A stretch of DNA of 9,408 bases, from contig JANYEF010000193.1 in the NCBI GenBank assembly GCA_025363325.1, positions 1-9,408 of the forward strand. The letters run 5' to 3'. The stretch comes from Nitrospira sp. Lineage in GTDB: Bacteria > Nitrospirota > Nitrospiria > Nitrospirales > Nitrospiraceae. This document shows, piece after piece, positions 6,599 to 9,408 of this stretch; within the stretch, counting starts at the first letter, position 1; every line of letters starts with the position of its first letter. The notes beneath the pieces are model-generated. The model did not search any database and was not told the DNA's origin. It worked only from the letters and a program-made list of their open reading frames with translations. The position numbers and the translations under genes are program-made.

Positions 6599-8158
6599 GT
6601 GACCGTGTCTCCCTGGACGGCCAAGCTGCGTGAGTGGCAGGCTCGCGCCGTATCCCGCGTCCTGACCCATGCGGGTCCTGATTTTCTCGCGACGGCGACA
6701 CCCGCGGCAGGGAAAACTCGCTTCGCCTTGCGGATCGCCCATCAGTACCTGGCCGATCGAGTGGCCAGCCGTGTGCTGGTCATCTGCCCGACGAATCACC
6801 TACGCACGCAATGGGCGACCGCTGCCGGCCTGGTGGGGATTCACCTGGATCCTGGGTTGACGAACGAGCAGGGCATCGAAGCACGCGACTACCATGGCGC
6901 CGTCGTAACCTATCAACAAGTCTGTCTCGCGCCGGCGGTATTCCAGCGAGCCTGCCGGACCCGGCCCACGCTGCTCATTTTCGACGAGTTGCACCATGCG
7001 GGCGAGGGCAAGGATTGGGGCAACGCGCTGCGGGAAGCATTTGAAGAGGCGGTCTTTCGCCTAGCCTTATCGGGCACCCCCTTTCGCTCCGATAACAATC
7101 CAATTCCCTACGTGCGGTATGAGCAGGGCGAGAGCCAGGCCGATTTCACCTATGGGTATGCCGAAGCGATTCGCGAGAGTGTCTGTCGTCCGATTCTCTT
7201 TCCGAGTTACGAGGGGGAGCTGGCGTGGCTCTCGGATGGCCGCGAACATCGGGCGACATTTGAGGATGGACTCACCTTCGAGCTACAGCGGGAGCGGCTC
7301 AAGACTGCGCTCTTGCAAGACAGCTGGCTAGGGCCGGTCATCACAGATGCCCATGCCGAGTTACGCCGGCTCCGCAAGCAGGAACAGCCGGATGCCGGCG
7401 GACTCATCGTCGCGATGAATCAGGACCATGCCAGGCAGGTGGCGGAACTGGTCGGGCGTGTCACGGGTAGCCGCGCGCATGTGGCCGTGTCCGACGATCC
7501 GTCGGCGTCGAAGACGATCTCTACGTTCGCACATCATAAGACCCAGCAATGGCTCGTCGCGGTGAACATGGTGAGCGAAGGCGTCGATATCCCGAGGCTC
7601 CGTGTCGGCGTCTACGCCACGAATGTCCTGACCGAGATGTATTTCCGCCAAGTCGTCGGGCGATTCGTCCGGATGCAGGAGGGATTGCCGAAGCCTCAGC
7701 GTGCCTGGCTCTACCTGCCGAAGGACGCCACCCTCGTCCACTATGCCAAACGGGTCAAGGCGGAACGCGACCATGTGCTGGAAGAGATCATGCCCTCCGT
7801 ACAGCGAACGCTCTTTGGTACAGCCGCCACCTCACTGAAAGAGTACATCCCTCTGCATGGGGTGGCGAGGATGGATACCTTGATTGGGGAAGATGAAGCG
7901 GAACCAGCCATTGAGGGCAAGGGCGGAGCAGAGCCAGCGGTGGCGCTCCATGACAAGAAGAACGAATTGCGAGACCAACACCGCGCCCTCGTCGGCGCCG
8001 TGGCGAGAAAGACCGGTATCGATCATCGCCAACTCAATGCCGAACTCATCAAACGCACCGGCGGCCGGGTCGATCAGGCGACCGTGCCGCAACTAGAACG
8101 CCGTATTGCGCTGCTGGAGAAGTGGCGGGACACTGGCTTTGACGGCGGTCGAGCCTAA
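6599..8158 (+). CDS. Orphan SF2 DExH-box helicase (restriction-helicase-like, no nuclease seen)
   Basis: With the GTG start this is a 519-residue two-domain SF2 ATPase. Visible motifs are: LREWQARAV at 10-18 (Q-like position), Walker A TPAAGKT at 34-40, motif Ia ICPTNHLRTQW at 62-72, motif II DELHH at 129-133, motif III SGTP at 158-161, motif IV-like GGLIVAMNQDHA at 267-278, motif V NMVSEGVDIP at 323-332 and motif VI QVVGRFVR at 351-358. This pattern resembles the helicase part of type I/III restriction enzymes and related phage or island helicases. No nuclease, methylase or target-recognition domain is visible. After the motor is an acidic, low-complexity stretch (about 430-446). A basic helical C-terminal module follows (about 455-510), ending in a QLERRIALLEKW segment, which may bind nucleic acid or a partner. 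No partner gene is adjacent: the cyclase upstream is divergent and the gene downstream is convergent. The helicase assignment is firm; its biological role (repair, defence or other) is unknown. Confidence 0.88.
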   Translation: MTVSPWTAKLREWQARAVSRVLTHAGPDFLATATPAAGKTRFALRIAHQYLADRVASRVLVICPTNHLRTQWATAAGLVGIHLDPGLTNEQGIEARDYHGAVVTYQQVCLAPAVFQRACRTRPTLLIFDELHHAGEGKDWGNALREAFEEAVFRLALSGTPFRSDNNPIPYVRYEQGESQADFTYGYAEAIRESVCRPILFPSYEGELAWLSDGREHRATFEDGLTFELQRERLKTALLQDSWLGPVITDAHAELRRLRKQEQPDAGGLIVAMNQDHARQVAELVGRVTGSRAHVAVSDDPSASKTISTFAHHKTQQWLVAVNMVSEGVDIPRLRVGVYATNVLTEMYFRQVVGRFVRMQEGLPKPQRAWLYLPKDATLVHYAKRVKAERDHVLEEIMPSVQRTLFGTAATSLKEYIPLHGVARMDTLIGEDEAEPAIEGKGGAEPAVALHDKKNELRDQHRALVGAVARKTGIDHRQLNAELIKRTGGRVDQATVPQLERRIALLEKWRDTGFDGGRA

Positions 8159-8200
8159 CAGGATGCCCCAAAAGTCCGCCAGCAGAAGAAGACCGTTATT

Positions 8201-8274
8201 TGGTTTATTTGGTTTGTCTCGTTTGTTTGGTTGAACAAGACAAACCAGACGAACGAAACAGACCTGATGAACCA
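8201..8274 (+). repeat. Long 32-base-arm imperfect hairpin made of degenerate 9-base units
   Basis: The left arm (8201-8232) and right arm (8243-8274) pair along all 32 positions around a 10-base loop. I count 25 Watson-Crick pairs, 5 G-U pairs and 2 mismatches when read as plus-strand RNA. Each arm is itself an imperfect tandem of 9-base units: GGTTTATTT, GGTTTGTCT and CGTTTGTTT on the left, with complementary variants on the right. It begins 43 bases after the helicase stop and ends 65 bases before the stop of the convergent exported-protein gene. There is no T-run on either side. It could be an unusual transcription barrier between convergent genes, a mobile miniature repeat, or a structured RNA element. 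Confidence 0.8.
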
Positions 8275-8339
8275 GTCCCGCCAGTCTTGCTGGGCTATCC
8301 TGCGCACGAGGCGTTCCTCATCCCAACATCCAATAAGTC

Positions 8340-9089
8340 TTACTGTACGGCACTGATGTGCAGGCCACCTGGAGTCGGCGGGGCTGTCGGGGATGGCGGA
8401 GGAGGCGTGACAGGCGGCGGTACGGTGGCTGTGCCGACAGTGAACGTCACCGGCACGGTGACCGAGGAGGCCCCGGTGGCAGTTATTGTTACCGTGGCAC
8501 TGTAGCTTCCGGCCGTCAAGGTGCCGGTGGTCACACTGAGCGTCACGGCTCCGTTTCCAGTCCCCGAGGCCGGACTCCGCGTCATCCAGGTGGCATTGTC
8601 ATTGGCGCTCCAGCTAAACGCACCGCCCCCCTGGTTGCTGATGCTCACGGTCTGTGTCGCGGGGTTGGCGCCGCCCTGTGACGCTGTGAAGGAGAGACTC
8701 GTCGGACTGACGCCGATGGCCGGCGGCACGACAGGTGGCGGAACGACAGGCGGAGGAATGACTGGAGGCGGCACGACAGGTGGAGGAGACCCCGCGGGTG
8801 TGAAGGTCGCGAGGTTGCTAATGCCCGACTCATTATTGCCAAAATCATAGGCCGTAATGAAATAGTACTGCGTCACTGCCGGCGTTCCGATATTGAAACT
8901 CGTCCCCGTTCCCAACGTAGCGAGGAGAGACCCATTGCCAGACAATTGGGAGCAGGGCTGCTGACTGCATTGATAGACGCGATATCCCGCCAGATCCGGT
9001 TCGCTGTTGGCAGTCCAGGTCAAGGTGGCAGCCCACGCAGTACTCGCGCACAACACAAGAACACCAGCGATGGCTCTCACCCAGTTCAT
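8340..9089 (-). CDS. Exported protein with fibronectin III-like and BACON-like domains joined by proline-rich linkers
   Basis: A 249-residue predicted extracytoplasmic protein. Residues 1-20 form a clear signal peptide: a positive charge at R5, a hydrophobic core, and cleavage expected after STAWA. Next comes a fibronectin III-like domain (about 21-98, with TLTWTANSEPDLAGYRVYQC and an ITAYDFGNNESG strand). A Pro/Val linker follows (about 101-123), then a BACON-like Ig-fold domain (about 124-218, with ISVSPTSL-like IGVSPTSLSF, WSANDNATWMT and the strand SYSATVTITATG). A Pro/Thr-rich tail (about 222-240) ends at HISAVQ. No enzyme motif, membrane anchor, LPXTG or PEP-CTERM sorting signal is seen. 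Such modules usually bind carbohydrate or protein at the surface, but the ligand here is unknown. The start is supported by AGGAG at 9097-9101, 7 bases before the ATG. A sigma-54 promoter upstream suggests regulated expression. The abrupt end after a linker-like tail may mean a C-terminal domain was lost. Confidence 0.85.
   Translation of the reverse strand: MNWVRAIAGVLVLCASTAWAATLTWTANSEPDLAGYRVYQCSQQPCSQLSGNGSLLATLGTGTSFNIGTPAVTQYYFITAYDFGNNESGISNLATFTPAGSPPPVVPPPVIPPPVVPPPVVPPAIGVSPTSLSFTASQGGANPATQTVSISNQGGGAFSWSANDNATWMTRSPASGTGNGAVTLSVTTGTLTAGSYSATVTITATGASSVTVPVTFTVGTATVPPPVTPPPPSPTAPPTPGGLHISAVQ
8722..8786 (-). repeat. 15-base tandem repeats encoding the PPVVP linker
   Basis: Four 15-base units at 8722-8736, 8737-8751, 8752-8766 and 8767-8781, plus a partial fifth to 8786, encode repeated Pro-Pro-Val-Val/Ile-Pro between the two Ig-like domains. 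Units one and four are identical on the plus strand (GGCGGCACGACAGGT) and the others differ by a few bases. The repeat length is a multiple of three, so copy-number changes would alter linker length without breaking the frame. Confidence 0.85.
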
Positions 9090-9096
9090 GCAGATA

Positions 9097-9101
9097 CTCC
9101 T
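9097..9101 (-). promoter_or_regulatory. Shine-Dalgarno of the exported FN3/BACON gene
   Basis: On the minus strand AGGAG is followed by TATCTGC and the ATG at 9087-9089. The spacing of 7 bases fixes this start. Confidence 0.85.
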
Positions 9102-9107
9102 AGTTAT

Positions 9108-9146
9108 GTCCTCTCCGGCAGCAGGCGCACAGTTCCCGGAGAAGAC
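9108..9146 (-). promoter_or_regulatory. Leader hairpin just upstream of the FN3/BACON ribosome site
   Basis: GTC plus TCTCCGG (9108-9110, 9112-9118) pairs with CCGGAGA plus GAC (9136-9142, 9144-9146), with one opposed mismatch and a 17-base loop. The stem of about 10 bp lies 6 bases upstream of the ribosome site in the predicted leader of about 149 bases. A smaller perfect 5-bp hairpin (9189-9202) lies further upstream in the same leader. It might tune translation or mRNA stability. It does not resemble a c-di-GMP riboswitch that I recognise. Confidence 0.45.
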
Positions 9147-9232
9147 AATTTTTCACGTGTAAGAGTCTATGTTGGATTGCTCAGCTGACTCGGTCATCCG
9201 AGGAGAGCTTGAGGCGGTGAACCATACACCCC

Positions 9233-9243
9233 ACCACTGTGGT
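9233..9243. repeat. 11-base palindrome at the predicted RNA start
   Basis: ACCAC-T-GTGGT is a perfect inverted repeat with one central base. It overlaps the position about 12 bases downstream of the sigma-54 -12 element, where transcription should begin. It could be a repressor site or the first leader hairpin. Confidence 0.4.
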
Positions 9244-9249
9244 AACTAC

Positions 9250-9263
9250 GCAAGGGGCGTGCC
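9250..9263 (-). promoter_or_regulatory. Sigma-54 (RpoN) -24/-12 promoter of the exported FN3/BACON gene
   Basis: Read on the minus strand with flanks the site is cGGCACGCCCCTTGCg. It matches TGGCACG-N4-TTGC-W at every conserved position except the first and last, with GG and GC exactly 10 bases apart. The expected RNA start is near 9238, giving a leader of about 149 bases. Nothing else on the minus strand lies between it and the gene at 9089. Confidence 0.78.
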
Positions 9264-9408
9264 GTCGCAGGAGGAGGAGGATTTGAATAAAAACCCAGAA
9301 AATCTGTGGTGGCGAGAGGATGATCGATGGTGACGCGCAGGGAGACTGTAGGAGATTAAGGCAGACTGCCGATTCAAACCCAGTGTTTATAGGGGTATAG
9401 ACGATGCA
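9264..9408. other. Upstream region of the sigma-54 promoter at the right edge
   Basis: No gene is recognised from 9090 to the window end (319 bases); the inner part is the leader and promoter described separately. Here a perfect 11-base palindrome GGCAG-A-CTGCC (9360-9370) lies about 100 bases upstream of the -24 element, a usual position for an activator site, but this role is a guess. A purine-rich run of GGAGG repeats (about 9270-9282) on the plus strand looks like a ribosome site but leads only to a TTG frame of about 16 codons, so no gene is called. Confidence 0.4.

Noticed and set aside
8200..8505. A 101-codon plus-strand frame starting in the 9-base-unit hairpin
   Set aside because: Its first part is the translated hairpin repeat and the rest is antisense to the exported protein.
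9090..9240. c-di-GMP riboswitch in the leader of the exported-protein gene
   Set aside because: The leader folds locally but lacks the conserved sequence features of the GEMM-I class that I know; proximity to a cyclase gene is not evidence.

Overview
The window reads as chromosomal DNA from a moderately GC-rich, Gram-negative environmental bacterium. The clues are an HrpB-type helicase, a membrane-bound diguanylate cyclase with a periplasmic sensor, a signal-peptide protein with fibronectin III and BACON-like domains, and two good sigma-54 promoter matches. The style of the exported protein and the intergenic hairpins recalls Nitrospira-type genomes, but nothing here proves the taxon. There is no rRNA, tRNA, CRISPR array, transposase or integrase.

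Layout. Positions 1-887 (minus) hold the N-terminal part of an HrpB helicase that runs off the left edge. A 157-base divergent spacer separates it from a complete DeaD/CsdA-type DEAD-box RNA helicase (1045-2814, plus). Positions 2815-3223 are a hairpin-rich non-coding stretch, followed by a family I inorganic pyrophosphatase (3224-3892, plus). Convergent to it is a 729-residue diguanylate cyclase with two membrane segments, a dCache-like sensor, a GAF-like domain and GGEEF (3947-6136, minus). A 462-base spacer then leads to an orphan SF2 DExH helicase (6599-8158, plus). Between that gene and a convergent exported FN3/BACON protein (8340-9089, minus) lies a striking 32-base-arm hairpin built of 9-base units. 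The right edge is regulatory DNA upstream of the exported protein.

Connections. The three helicases look independent, and the first two are probably RNA housekeeping enzymes. The clearest regulatory link is that the diguanylate cyclase and the exported FN3/BACON protein each have a near-consensus sigma-54 -24/-12 element correctly oriented upstream. This suggests a shared RpoN regulon joining c-di-GMP signalling to surface or secreted proteins. The promoter at 6206-6219 also supports moving the cyclase start 65 codons downstream of the longest reading frame.

Most worth checking: the RNA-strand-biased 9-base-unit hairpin at 8201-8274, the paired sigma-54 promoters, the structured spacer at 2815-3050, and the orphan helicase. 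I found no clear new multi-gene system.
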